A stretch of 64,000 nt of DNA, taken from Tridacna crocea (taxonomy: Eukaryota > Mollusca > Bivalvia > Cardiida > Cardiidae). The stretch spans positions 11,173,501-11,237,500 of the forward strand of contig OX031060.1 of assembly GCA_943736015.1 (NCBI GenBank), written 5' to 3'. Each line of letters opens with the position of its first letter. Within the stretch, counting starts at the first letter, position 1. The notes below the pieces were generated by a model. That model had not been told where the DNA came from. It ran no database searches and worked only from the letters and a program-made list of their open reading frames with translations. Position numbers and translations under genes: made by a program. Positions 19,607 through 30,300 of the stretch are shown here, piece by piece.

Positions 19607-19692
19607 TTTAGTAGTTCTTCTTTTTCCACAATGTTTTCAATAGGCTTCATCCACAGGGTAGTTAAAAGTTGACATTGTGTCGTATAGGGAAA
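19607..19692 (-). mobile_element. TTAA-MITE fragment in the PCNP upstream region
   Basis: Right half only: CTTTTTCCACAATGTTTTC, AGGCTTC and GACATTGTGTCG. It ends about 85 bases before the PCNP start codon. Confidence 0.6.
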
Positions 19693-19775
19693 GACAGACA
19701 TTATTAATCCAATTTACCGAACTCGTCTGTTACCGAAACACTGTTAAAAATTTTGCACAGGATGACGTATACAAG

Positions 19776-19803
19776 ATGGCCGACCCTGATTCGCGAACTG
19801 GTG
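19776..19803 (+). CDS. PCNP: PCNP coding exon 1
   Basis: It encodes MADPDSRTG plus one base and ends at donor G|GTAAAA. The context AAGATGGCC is a good start site. The phase fits exon 2. Confidence 0.82.
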
Positions 19804-22800
19804 GTAAAAATGAAATTCTTTTCTAAATTATTTTTTATGATTTGTTTATGCAAATGGTTTTAATTAAATTACTCGTATACTTAAAATTTGAATCTATGGA
19901 TTGATTGCGAGTATCCGTTACTTCATTCAGAGAAAAACTGACAATAGATTAATATATCAGTGGTGGGAAGCGGCACAACACGGCCCCTACCCAACTCGCC
20001 CCGACGCCATACCCTCAGGTCGGGAACTAAAGTTACGTTCTCATAGTTCTGCCATAGTTTCTTTGGCAGTTATCGATAGTTTGTAGTCAGATCAAACATT
20101 AGAGCTTCATAGCATAGTGTACCCAATCATGCAAAAATAAATATCGATATGTGAATCATGCAAAATTTGAAATTATCATGTAGCCTTGCGGTTTGTTGGA
20201 TCACGGTAGTTAGGGATTTTAGAGGGTGGTAAATAGTGTTAAGTGTGTAGGTGCCAATGACATTATTTTCACTTCCGGTACATTTTTTTTTTCTATTCTA
20301 ATCTTTTCTTTTGAAAAATGAAGTTGGTTAAGGTACAGAAATGTTCAACTCAAGATATTTACAATCACAATAAAGACCAGAGAAACCTCTATAAGGCGCT
20401 GATTTTTGTAACGACGAAACATACTTACTTTCTCGAAGCAATATGTACCGTGAACCAACATGCCATGGCTATACAACCTAACATGAAATATTCTTGCAAG
20501 AACATACACAAAATGCGTAAATTTTATCTGAACTGATTATTGCCAAAAGATTCCTGGAATTTTATACAGGCTGTAAGTTGAAAATTATAGATTTTCAATA
20601 AAGAAAAACTCTGCTCAGAGATCTTTTATTTTTATCTTAGTTTCCCAATAAATCTTAAATTGGTTGACCACTTGTGAGTGTAGCCAGTTTAGGCATGTAG
20701 ATGTACAGTTAGTCTTAAATATTGCGGTTTAGATCTAATATTTTGAAGCGAAAGTTTGACAGCATGATGGCTAGAGAAACAGACCCTGTCAACTTTGTCC
20801 TTGTACAAAAAGCCCTCCCAAGGGAAATGATCAGTCTGAAAATAAAAAGTCCAATTCAGGGTGCTAGCCAGATAATGTAACAAATGGAGAATGTAGTGAT
20901 CCATTATATGGCTTAAAATATGCAAATAGGGACATTCGGACATTAGCGTAATTGTCCTCTAGGACCAGCCTGTGCAAAAGATTTTCTTGAACTAATAATG
21001 TTTTATGATTTAATTTGGTTTTTATTATATAGATTTCAAAGCTCACACATTTTACAATTTTCACAGTTTTTACTCAGCAGGAACCAATGAAAAAGGATAT
21101 AAACATGTTAACATACCACAGAAAAGAAAGTCAGATGTTGCCTTTGACAGTCAAGACACAGAGAGTGGTAAGAAACTTGGAAAACAAGATCTGAAAGAGG
21201 AGTCAAAGCCAAGGGATGATGAGGGCTTGCCTTTACGTCAGGGAAAACCCATGAAGAAGACATTCGGGATCAGCATGAACATTGGTGGTGCCAAGAAAAC
21301 TGGACCAATCAAGATGACAATGCCATCACAGGTGTGTTTTGTTTCAGTCTACTGTACAAATATGTGTATGAGCCATGTTCTCAGAATCTGTGAAACGGGG
21401 GTCTTCTGAACGAAGTCTTACAAAGAAACAAATAACATACCTCAAATACAAACCGCATCTGGCAGGATTTGAACCCTTGAAGGGACAAATAACCTCCTCC
21501 TTTGATGATTAAAAGACCAGTAATATAACCACTGAGCCACAATGTTTAGCCTAGCCCAGCCAGGTAGCTAAGTGGTTAGCCTATCTGACTTGTGACAGGG
21601 TGGTAACAGGTTAGATACCTAGTTGAAGTACACTATCTTTCCAGCTATTTTTGCGCCTCTCTGTTGGATGTGAATAAGGAAAGACCGTAGCTTGTAAAGC
21701 TTTTATGTAAGTTACCCTTGACCAATTAACAAATTTTTTGGTCTGCCAAAATTGAAAGCATTTGCAATGATAATTTCAGTGTCGCCCAATAGTGTGATTT
21801 TTGTTTAATAAGATAGAAAACATTGTGGGAAAAGGAGAAAATGCTGGAACCAGCATTTTCTCCTTTTCCCACATTATTTTCAAAAGGTTTCTTCTTCAGG
21901 GTCGTTAAAAGTTGGCATTGTGTGGTAAAGGGGTAAGAGAGAGAGAGAGACATTACACTGGAAAATAATAATGAGGTCTGTCTTTCAGGATAAAAAAGAG
22001 ACTACAGCCATCCTGCCAAAGAGTGGAAAAGTTGCATCAGTGTTCAATGAAGACAGCGAGGTAAAAAGTTAAAACTTTTAAACCTTTACCATACAATACA
22101 GAATTGTAATAATCTTGAGGGAATAGGAATTTGAAAATATTGCGGGGCAAGATACTAGCAGTAGGCTTTTGAAAGCATTGTAGGCAAAAGAGAAAATGCT
22201 GGACTGGACTCCTAGAATATCTCTGATATCCACCTTATTTTCTACCCTTTTCAAAACAATTGAGCCAGGCTGTGTGATAAGGGGGGCTTAACCCCTTACT
22301 CTGTAGATACTCATTTCTACATATTGCTTGTAGAAGCCTTTGGAAAACTTTGTGGCAAAAGGTGAAGTTGCTCGTGACGAGCAATTTCACCTTTTGCCGC
22401 AATGTTTTCTATGGTATCAAAAGGTGTCATGTAGTATCAACCCTGGTCAGCCTAGGCAATTTGACCTGGGTCAATTTTTTAGTGTGTCCAAAGACCAGTC
22501 AACCTTATGATTATGTTTGTCATGAAAGAAAAGGACTGTTATGGATCTATAACTATAATGGCTTGCTTGCTTGATATCATGCATTATGGAGATGCATTTA
22601 GCCCCTTTTTGCCAGAGCAGGGCTCATTTATCATTTGACTCTGTACCACACTATCCTGACTTTTACTGACCATGAGAAAGGAGCCTGTTAAAAAAACTGT
22701 GAGAAAAGGAGAAAATGATGTTAACCAGTTAAACAAAATACAATTTTGTAGTCACATTTATTTTTTTGTCTGTGAATGCTTTTAATCTGGACAAGTCTAG

Positions 22801-25084
22801 AATTTTGTCATTTGGTAAAGAGTTAACATACTCGTAGATTGCGGTTGTTTTTCAGTATGGAAGAGTCCAACATTTTGCTGCCTGGCACAGAGATAATTGA
22901 GTTTGGACATAGGTTCTTCTTAAAGTTTGATGCATTATTATCATGATTTTTGTATGGCTCAACCGGAGCTCCAGATAGAGGGAGAGATTTTGACTTCAAA
23001 ATTGAAAATATCAGTTATTCTCCACTAAACCCTATGTTGTCTCAGGGAGACAATTCTAATGAGTTTCCACAACATAGGGTTTCCAAGAGAAATGATTAAT
23101 ATAGAATACTATTGCTCCCTCTTATCTGGAGTTCTGACTCCACTGCTGATTCTTGATAGCACAGAAGGTAACAGACAAGACTTTAGAACACTTTTGGGTA
23201 GTAATACATGGACTCTAAACTGTTATTTTCTTTTGTAGGCCTAAGAAAAACCTATCTGTAAAATGCTGCCTACCCTAAACCATACGGCTGAAAAAAAAGA
23301 GAGAAATCTAGAATTGATTTCAGTAACTGGTCCATGTAAACAAATTCTGAAAAAGAAAAATGAAATCTTTACTTACGCTATCTAACCTACCTACAGCATA
23401 TCAGACCAAGGACCCCTAAACACTGATAGTTTTTTGTTCGGCCTTATGTATCGTAAGAATTTACCTGATAACACAGCCAATAAATGTCTGAAAGCATTTT
23501 AATGATAAATCAAAAGTGGCTTAATCCTTTACTCCATAGGTACTCATTTCTACACATTGTTTGTAGGAGCCTTTGGAAAACATTGTAGCAAAAGGTGAAA
23601 TTGCTCATGACGAGCAATTTCACCTTTTGCCACAATGTTTTCTACACTATCAAAAGGTGTCATATACACATAAAAAACGGCTTCATCCTTGCTGTTATTT
23701 AGGGTCAATTAGAGATACCACAGAAATGCCCTAATGGGGTAAAGGGTTAAATGGTAGGGTTTGGCTTTGACATGCTTGGAAACATCGCGGGGAAAGGAGA
23801 AAATGCTAGTTATCTTTGCTGTACTATTTGTATTTTCATGACCCTGTGGAAGACAGCTTTGGAAGCAATGTTGGAATGGGTGAAAGTATGATTACCCAAT
23901 AATTTCTCCTTTTTCTCAAGATGTTTTGTTCTGTTACATTTGAACCACATTCACATTCACAACTGTTAACCCATTACCACACAATCCCTACTTTTGACTC
24001 CCCTGAGAAAGAAGCCTTTAGAAAACATAGAGGGAAAAGGAGAAAATGCTGGTAACCAGCATTTTCTCCTTTTCCCACAATGCTTTTTTCCCTTCACAAA
24101 ACAAATTTCAAATTTTCAGTCACTTTTATTTTGTCGTCTGCAATTCCTTTCAATTTTGAAAGACCTAAAATTTTGTCGTTTGTAAATGGGTTAAAAGTTT
24201 ATTCATTTTTCTAGAGTGATGAAGAAGAAATGCCACCAGAGGCTAAGATGAGAATGAGAAATGTTGGAAGGTAATAAGAATACTTGAGTTATTGGTCTTG
24301 AAAGTTTTTACTTGCTCCCTATGAGATTCAACCCTTTACCAAACAATACCAGGGTTTTATGATCCAAAGGAAGAAGCTTTCTGAAAACATTGTAGGAAAA
24401 AGAGAAAATGCTGGTAACTAGCATTTTCTCCTTTTCCCACAATGTTTTCTACTCTTCTAAAGTCAACTTTCAGCTTATTTTATCCTCCGCAAATGCCTTC
24501 AATTTGGGCAAGTCTAAAATTTTGTCGTTTGTTAAAGAGTTATCCTGCTATCAAACTTGGTTACTATGACCCTGAGGGAGAAGGAAGGGATTTTTTAATG
24601 AATACTTCTTTTCTTGGACTCTCTCATAGAAATAGGGAAGCAGAACCTTTATGATTCTTCTCCTCTTTTGTCTCTTCTGAGGTATGGAGTCTTTACTGTT
24701 GTTGTTGTCTGCATGTTCTAAATGCAAATTTTGTAATACCTTTGTTATTACTGATGATGTCTACCATAAAGGTAAGTTGTTCACTAGCAACAGGAACGCC
24801 TATACAATATGGGCAGGCAACCATTAACATAGTTATGACCCAGTTATGCCACTTTTTCTACTAAAATTTTCACTGAAGAGCAAGCTCTTGCACTTAAGCT
24901 TTGGCACCCAGCATGCAATGTTTTTGTTCTGTATTCTTACAGGGAAACCCCTACAGCGGCTGGGCCAAATTCATTTGGAAAAGGAAACCTTGGATTTTGT
25001 GACAGGACTAAAATGATTGAAAGGGATCTCAAAAGACAGATGGAGGAATATGGTGAAAAGGCAGATAAAGGCAAACCAGACTAG
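19776..25084 (+). CDS. PCNP: PEST proteolytic signal-containing nuclear protein (whole gene, 5 coding exons)
   Basis: A small nuclear protein linked in the literature to proliferation and ubiquitin-dependent turnover; no enzyme activity is known. Coding exons are 19776-19803, 21078-21331, 21989-22060, 24215-24270 and 24943-25084: 552 nt, 183 residues, phases consistent. The human protein is of similar size (178). Landmarks are a basic PQKRK cluster near residue 25, a Ser/Asp/Glu-rich PEST-like stretch at residues 30-60, KKTFGISMNIGG near 70-80, an acidic NEDSESDEEEMPPEAK at about 113-129, and AGPNSFGKGNLGF near 143. The EMPPEAKMRM and AGPNSF segments are the family's most conserved parts. The second exon opens on a tandem acceptor, so a 182-residue form is possible. 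A TGACGT motif lies eight bases before the start codon. The gene is divergent from ATP5PB. Confidence 0.93.
19804..21077. other. PCNP intron 1
   Basis: 1.27 kb. An open frame at 20318-20536 has no recognisable family match and no splice support. I see no intact mobile element here. Confidence 0.6.
21078..21331 (+). CDS. PCNP: PCNP coding exon 2
   Basis: The acceptor is the tandem TACTCAGCAG, usable after either AG without changing frame. The exon runs from GTNEKGYKH through the basic cluster and PEST-like stretch to KMTMPSQ, donor GTGTGT, phase 0 out. Confidence 0.88.
21409..21545 (-). mobile_element. tRNA-derived SINE, type 4
   Basis: The head at 21545-21465 has A box TGGCTCAGTGGTTA and B box GGTTCAAATCC, then GTATTTGAGG and TTTGTTTCTTTGTAAGAC with GACTTCGTTC at the 3' end. 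The same tail adjoins the 52-bp array at 27.3 kb. Confidence 0.7.
21718..21935 (-). mobile_element. TTAA-MITE type A in PCNP intron 2
   Basis: The palindrome centre is reduced to GGAACC; right end GGTAAAGGGGTAA. It is 54 bases before PCNP exon 3. Confidence 0.78.
21989..22060 (+). CDS. PCNP: PCNP coding exon 3
   Basis: 24 codons from DKKETTAIL to FNEDSE, acceptor TCTTTCAG, donor GTAAAA, phase 0 at both ends. Confidence 0.9.
22076..22270 (+). mobile_element. TTAA-MITE type A, heavily decayed
   Basis: The head AAACCTTTACCATACAATAC is recognisable. The palindrome is replaced by degenerate GAAAATGCTGG-like pieces. Confidence 0.4.
22289..22440 (+). mobile_element. TTAA-MITE type B, right end truncated
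   Basis: TTAACCCCTTACTCTG head and complete type B palindrome (GCTCGTGACGAGC). It breaks off after GGTGTCATGTAG. Confidence 0.75.
22634..22827 (+). mobile_element. TTAA-MITE type A, right palindrome arm deleted
   Basis: It passes from AGAAAATGATGTTAACCAG to the right body without the second arm. It ends AAAGAGTTAA. Confidence 0.7.
22970..23145. mobile_element. GAGCTCC palindromic MITE
   Basis: GGAGCTCCAGATAGAGGGAG at one end and CTTATCTGGAGTTC at the other; the centre is shortened to CTCAGGGAGACAATTC. Confidence 0.7.
23236..23448. mobile_element. AGGCCT-ended inverted-repeat element
   Basis: Second copy of the element at 12658: TAGGCCTAAGAAAAACC at the left, GTTTTTTGTTCGGCCTTA at the right. 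Confidence 0.6.
23521..23750 (+). mobile_element. TTAA-MITE type B
   Basis: Complete, 230 bp: TTAATCCTTTACTCC to GGGGTAAAGGGTTAA. Confidence 0.85.
23966..24194 (+). mobile_element. TTAA-MITE type A next to PCNP exon 4
   Basis: Complete, 229 bp. It ends 20 bases before the exon, so the acceptor and its T-rich tract lie just outside it. Confidence 0.85.
24215..24270 (+). CDS. PCNP: PCNP coding exon 4
   Basis: It encodes SDEEEMPPEAKMRMRNVG plus two bases, the family hallmark. The acceptor TTTTTCTAG lies only 20 bases after a complete MITE. Confidence 0.93.
24327..24542 (+). mobile_element. TTAA-MITE type A in PCNP intron 4
   Basis: It starts TCAACCCTTTACC and ends TTAAAGAGTTAT; arms are good. 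Confidence 0.78.
24943..25084 (+). CDS. PCNP: PCNP coding exon 5 and stop
   Basis: The acceptor is TTCTTACAG. It encodes the split arginine, then ETPTAAGPNSFGKG through EKADKGKPD and TAG at 25082-25084. Confidence 0.93.
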
Positions 25085-26283
25085 ATTTGGCACCTTTCTG
25101 AATTACCTTATCTTTGTTTAGACCTTTGGGAAAAGGAGTTACGAAAACATTGTCTGACAAGGAGAAAACCTGGAAACTGCTGTGTTTTGGACCCAGTTGG
25201 AGACAAATCCGCATTGACATATTTAGTCTTTTGTCTGTTATGCTTTCAATATAGCCTGCAACAGGCGGAAAGAGGCATTCAGACATTTGCAAAAAGTATT
25301 GTCTCATATCAGCCTGCACACGGGGCACAGCCTAATCCAAAACAACACTTTCCATTTTTCTGTTTTTCTATAATTTTCTTTTTTTCACATGATTATTGTA
25401 GGACAAAATCGTAATGTAGTGGTAAAGTGCCATCTTGGATTAGCCTGTGTGGACTACACAGGCTGATCCAAGACAACTCTTTACACAAATGGTCGATTGC
25501 CCCTTTTAGCCTTTTACAGGCCATACAGAAAAGTCATTGAAATTTGTCACTCAGCAAAGATTTTAAGGTTTTAGTCGTTTATTAGATATAAAACTTCATT
25601 CCTTGCTTGTGCAAAATATGAAATACTTGCATATACGACACAGAATAAATTAAATTGTAACAGACTTGTGATTGAGGTACCACAGCAATTTTTAACCAAG
25701 CACTTTTCTACAAAGTGAATAGTATGCATGTATATGTGTATATAAAGTCCAACATTGCATGTATGTAACTGAAGTTATCCTGCTTAATAACCAAAATGAA
25801 ATTTTCAGTATGGTAGTAAAATCCGTTATAATGCCATTTCATAAAAAATGTTTTGGGGAAGAATATTTCCTTGACGGACAGTATAGATCCAAGATCAGAC
25901 TGCACGTTCTGTGCAGTCTGATCTTGATCTATGCTGTCTGCTAAAGGTCAGTGAGTCCCGCTTAGCAGCTAAAGGGTTAAACGCAGTTCATGCAATACTA
26001 GACCTATTGTGCAGCTATGTTTGTTAGATTTACTTTCCATAGATTTTTCATCTTCTCATGAAATAGTAAGGTTACAATTTACCAGAAGATATATCAGGTT
26101 CTTCTATTTCAATATTAAATTCAATCATTTTTAGTGTGTTGTATGTGAAAAAAAGAGTTAATTAACATTCTAGATGTTGTATTTGCTCCAAATTGGTCGA
26201 TACATGTATTTGCCATTAGGTCTGCAAGTAGACGATTTAATGAAATATATTGTGAGAATTGTTTGTAGATTATTATAGCTCTG
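25085..26283. other. PCNP 3' flank
   Basis: No further gene seen. It contains small inverted repeats of a common type: TTGGATTAGCCTGTGTGG against CACAGGCTGATCCAA (25434-25475), and AAGATCAGACTGCAC against GTGCAGTCTGATCTT (25889-25926). Confidence 0.55.
25644..25649 (+). promoter_or_regulatory. candidate poly(A) signal of PCNP
   Basis: AATAAA about 560 bases after the PCNP stop codon, with no better hexamer nearer. Inferred only. Confidence 0.45.
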
Positions 26284-26483
26284 AGTCTGTATTCACCAAC
26301 TATTTTTAAGAACATTCTTTGTCTTATTATGCAAGATTTTCTGATTGGGAAAGTAACAGAACTTCCGTGTGTGATTGGCTAAACCAAATGGTTAGATCAG
26401 AAGTTCTGTTATTTTCATATTGACGAAATTCTGAAGAATAAGACTGAGAATGTTCCTAAGAATGGTTGGTGAATACAGACCCT
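26284..26483. mobile_element. CACCAACC palindromic MITE, best copy
   Basis: Ends are GAGTCTGTATTCACCAACT and GTTGGTGAATACAGACCC. The inside is an imperfect 200-bp palindrome through AAGAACATTCT, GAAAGTAACAGAAC and GGCTAAACCAAATGG. Related pieces lie at 960, 7141, 32085, 35785, 35960, 36357, 45118 and 47712. Confidence 0.78.
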
Positions 26484-27039
26484 GGTTAAGAGTATGATGA
26501 AGTAAATGCTTGTATCTCTGATTTACTTTCATCGTTTCTTGTACCCTTGATTATCGTTCCATAGCAATGTTTTAATGTCAGTTAGGTAAGAAAGTAATAA
26601 TAGAAAACTACGGTAGTTAAAGGTTTGGAAAATTTGCAAACAACATTGTTTTAATTATCAAATCACAAAACTAGGGCTTGAAAGTAAGTGCGTCAGAATG
26701 AGGCAAATGCCTGCTCTATACGTAACATTAAAACCTTTAAATAAATCAAATGTCATATCTATATGATGAAAATAAATGAGGTCTAGTATTGACAGCGCTA
26801 ATTCACATTATTTCTTGCTAGTTTCATAAAATGAAATAAATCATGTCCCAGAATATCCTCTTTTTGATTTTGAAATTGGCTCAATATTTGAATCTCTCTT
26901 TATGAATGTGAATAAATTTGTCAAAATGGTCTCGTTTAACTTCTTGTATATAATTGTTTAGTTTCTCTCACAGGAGACCAGAAGTTTTCTTTATTCTAAA
27001 TACTAGCTCAGCCAATTTTTTAGATGGTAAATCCTTTCA

Positions 27040-27245
27040 ACAGCATTCATGATAAAGGTCATCATAACATAATTCATGATTTTAGTCATTGACAAAGAAT
27101 TCATGATTACATTAATTGCCACAGGATTCATGATGATAATCATTGTAATGGTTTTCATGATAATAACAGTGATTGTATCAGAAATCATTAAATAGTCATT
27201 ATAACAGTATTTATGATAACTGTCATTGCAACGGGATTCATGAAC
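27040..27245. repeat. short degenerate tandem repeat
   Basis: Seven or so units of roughly 30 bases built on TTCATGATAAT and GTCATTG/TCATTGTAA. Confidence 0.65.
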
Positions 27246-27362
27246 GAAGTCTGTAACAAAGAAACAAATCAACAAATACAAAGCATAACTACAGGGACTG
27301 TGCAGGATTCGAACCTAGAACACCCAGATAAGAAGCCAGCAACATAACCACTGAACTAAAGA
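27236..27362 (-). mobile_element. tRNA-derived SINE, type 4, at the edge of the 52-bp array
   Basis: On the minus strand: TTTAGTTCAGTGGTTATG (A box), GGTTCGAATCC (B box), then GTATTTGTTGATTTG and ACAGACTTCGTTC. Its head continues directly into the array. Confidence 0.78.
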
Positions 27363-30300
27363 GAACCTAGAACACTAAGATGAAAGAGCAACATCATAAC
27401 CACTGAACTCAATAGAAACTTGAACACTGGGACGAAAGGCCAACATTATACCACTGAACTCAATAGAACCTAGAACACCTGGACGAAAGGCCAACATCAT
27501 GAGCTAAATAGAACCTTTAACACTCAGACGAAAGGCCAACATAACCACTGAATTAAAGAGGACCCGGAACACATGAACGTAAGGCCAACATCTAATCCAC
27601 TGAGCAAAAAAGAACCTAGAACACCTAGACAAAATGCCGACATCATAACCACTGAGCTAAATAGAACCTAGAACACCTGGATGAAAGCTCAACATGATAA
27701 CCACTGAGCTAGATAGATCCTGTAAGATTCGGATGAAAGACCAATATCATAAACACTTAGCTAGATAGAACCTAATACACTCGGACGAAAGATCAACATC
27801 ATAACCGCTGAACTATATAAAACCTGGAAAAAGGGTCAACATCATACCCACTCAGCTAAATTGAACCTGGACGAAAGGCCAACATCATAACCATTCCACT
27901 AAATAGAACCTAAAACTTCTGGACGAAAGGCCAACACCATAACCACTGAACTAAATAGAAGGTAGAACACCTGGACAAAAGGCCAACATCATAAACACTT
28001 AGCTAAATAGAACCTAGAACACCTGAACAAAAGGCCAACTCCATAACTACTGAACTTAATAGAACCTAGAACACCTGGACGAAAGGTCAAAATCATAACC
28101 ACTGAGCTAAATGGAACCTAGGACACCTGAACGAAACAAGAAAACCAAAACCAGTGAACTAAATAGAACCTAGAACACCTGGACGAAAGGCCAACATTAT
28201 TACCACTGAGCTAAACAGAACTTACAAAACCAGGATGAAAGGCAAACACCATAACCACTCGGCTAAATAGAACCTGGAACACATGGACGAAAGGTCAAAA
28301 TCATGACCACTAAGCTAAATGGACCCTAGAACATGTGGATGAAAGGCTAATATCATACCCTCTGTGCTAAATAGAACCTAGAACACCTGGATGAAAAGCC
28401 ATCATCATAACCAGTGAACTAAATAGAAGCTAGAACACCTGGACGAAAGGCAAACACCATAACTACTGACCTAGATAGAACCTTGAACATATGTATACAT
28501 CATATTCAGTGATCTAAATAGAACCTAGAACACTTGGATTAAAGGTCAACAACTGAGCTAAAGAGAATCTAGAACGCCTGGACGAAAAGTCAACATCATA
28601 AACACCAAATTAAATACAACATAGAACAATTGGAGGAAAGCTCAACATCATAAGCACTGAGCTAAAGGGAACCTATAACACCTGGAAAAAGAGTAAACAT
28701 CATAACCACTGAGTTAAACAGAACCTTGGAAACTCCGACGAAAAAGCTGACACCATAACCACTGTACTAAATAGAACCTAGAACACCTGGAGGAAAGGCC
28801 AATATCATAACCACTAATTAGAACCTAGAACACCTGAAAGATAGGCCAACAACATAGCCACTAAGCTAAATAGATCCTATAATATGTGGACGAAGTGCCA
28901 ACACCATAACCACTGAAATAACACCTGGACAAAAGGCCAACATCATAACTACTGAGCTAAATAGAACGTAGAACACCTGGATGAAAGCTCAACATCATAA
29001 CCACTGAGCTACATAGAAACTTAAAACACCTGTGAGAAGTGCCAACATCATAACCACAAATAAATAGAAACCGGAACACCTGGACAAAAGGCCAACATCA
29101 TAACCATTGAACAAAATAGAACCTAGAACACCTGGACAAAAGGCCAACATCATAACCATTGAACAAAATAGAACCTAGAACACCTGGACGAAAGGCCCAC
29201 AACATAACCAGCTAACTAAATAGAACCTAGAACACCTGGACAAAAGGTTCACATCATAACTACTGAGCTAAATAGAACCTAGAACACCTGGAAGAAAGGG
29301 CAACACTATAACCATTGAAGTCAATATAACCTTGAACACTCGAACGAAAGGCCAACATTATAACAACCGAACTAAATTGAATCTAGCACACCTGGATGAA
29401 AGGCCAACATCATAACTACTGACCTAAATAGAACCTGGAACACCTGGAAAAAGGTCAATATCATAACCACAAATCTAAATTGAACCTAGAACACCTGGTC
29501 GAAATACTGAGCTAAAGAGAACCTAGAACTTCTGGACGAAAGGCCAACACCATAACCACTGAGCGAAATAGAACCTAGAACACCTGGACAAAGGGCCAAA
29601 ACCATTCCCACTTAACTCAATGGAACCTAAAACACCAAACTAAATAGATTCTTTGACACCTTGACAAAAGTTCAACATCATAACCACTGAGCTAAATAGA
29701 AAGGCCAACATCATAACCACGAAGCTAAAAAGAACCTAGAACAACTTGAAGAAAGGCCTACACATTAAGCAATGATGTAAATAGAATGTAGAACACCTGG
29801 ATGAAAAGCCAACATCTTCATAACCACTGAGCTAATAAGAACCTAGAACACCTTGAAGGAAGACCAACATCATAACCACTGAGCTAAATAGAACATAGAA
29901 CACCTTGACGAAAGGCCAACACCATAACCAGGAAGCTAAATAGAACTTAGAAGACCTGAGCTAAATAGAATTAAGAACACTCAGACAAAAGGCCAAAATC
30001 ATAACCACTGAGCTAAATAGAACCTAGTACACCTGGAAGAAAGGTAAACATTATAACCACTGGACTGAATAGAACCTTGAAAACCTGGACGAAAGGCCAA
30101 CATCATAACCACCGAGCTAAAGAGAATTTAGAACACCTTCAAGCAAGGCTAACATCATAACCACTGAACTAAATAGAACCTTAAAAACCTGGAAGAAAGG
30201 TAAACATCATAACCACAGAGCTTAAAAGAACCTAGAACACTCAGACGAAAGGCTAACATCATAACCACTGCGCTAAAAAGAACATAGAACACTCAAAAGA

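Noticed and set aside
20318..20536. 72-codon frame in PCNP intron 1
   Set aside because: No recognised family and no splice sites joining PCNP in phase; exons 1 and 2 already join directly.
27003..27281. 92-codon minus-strand frame rich in Ile/Met/Asn
   Set aside because: Arises from the short TTCATGATAAT repeat and a SINE tail.
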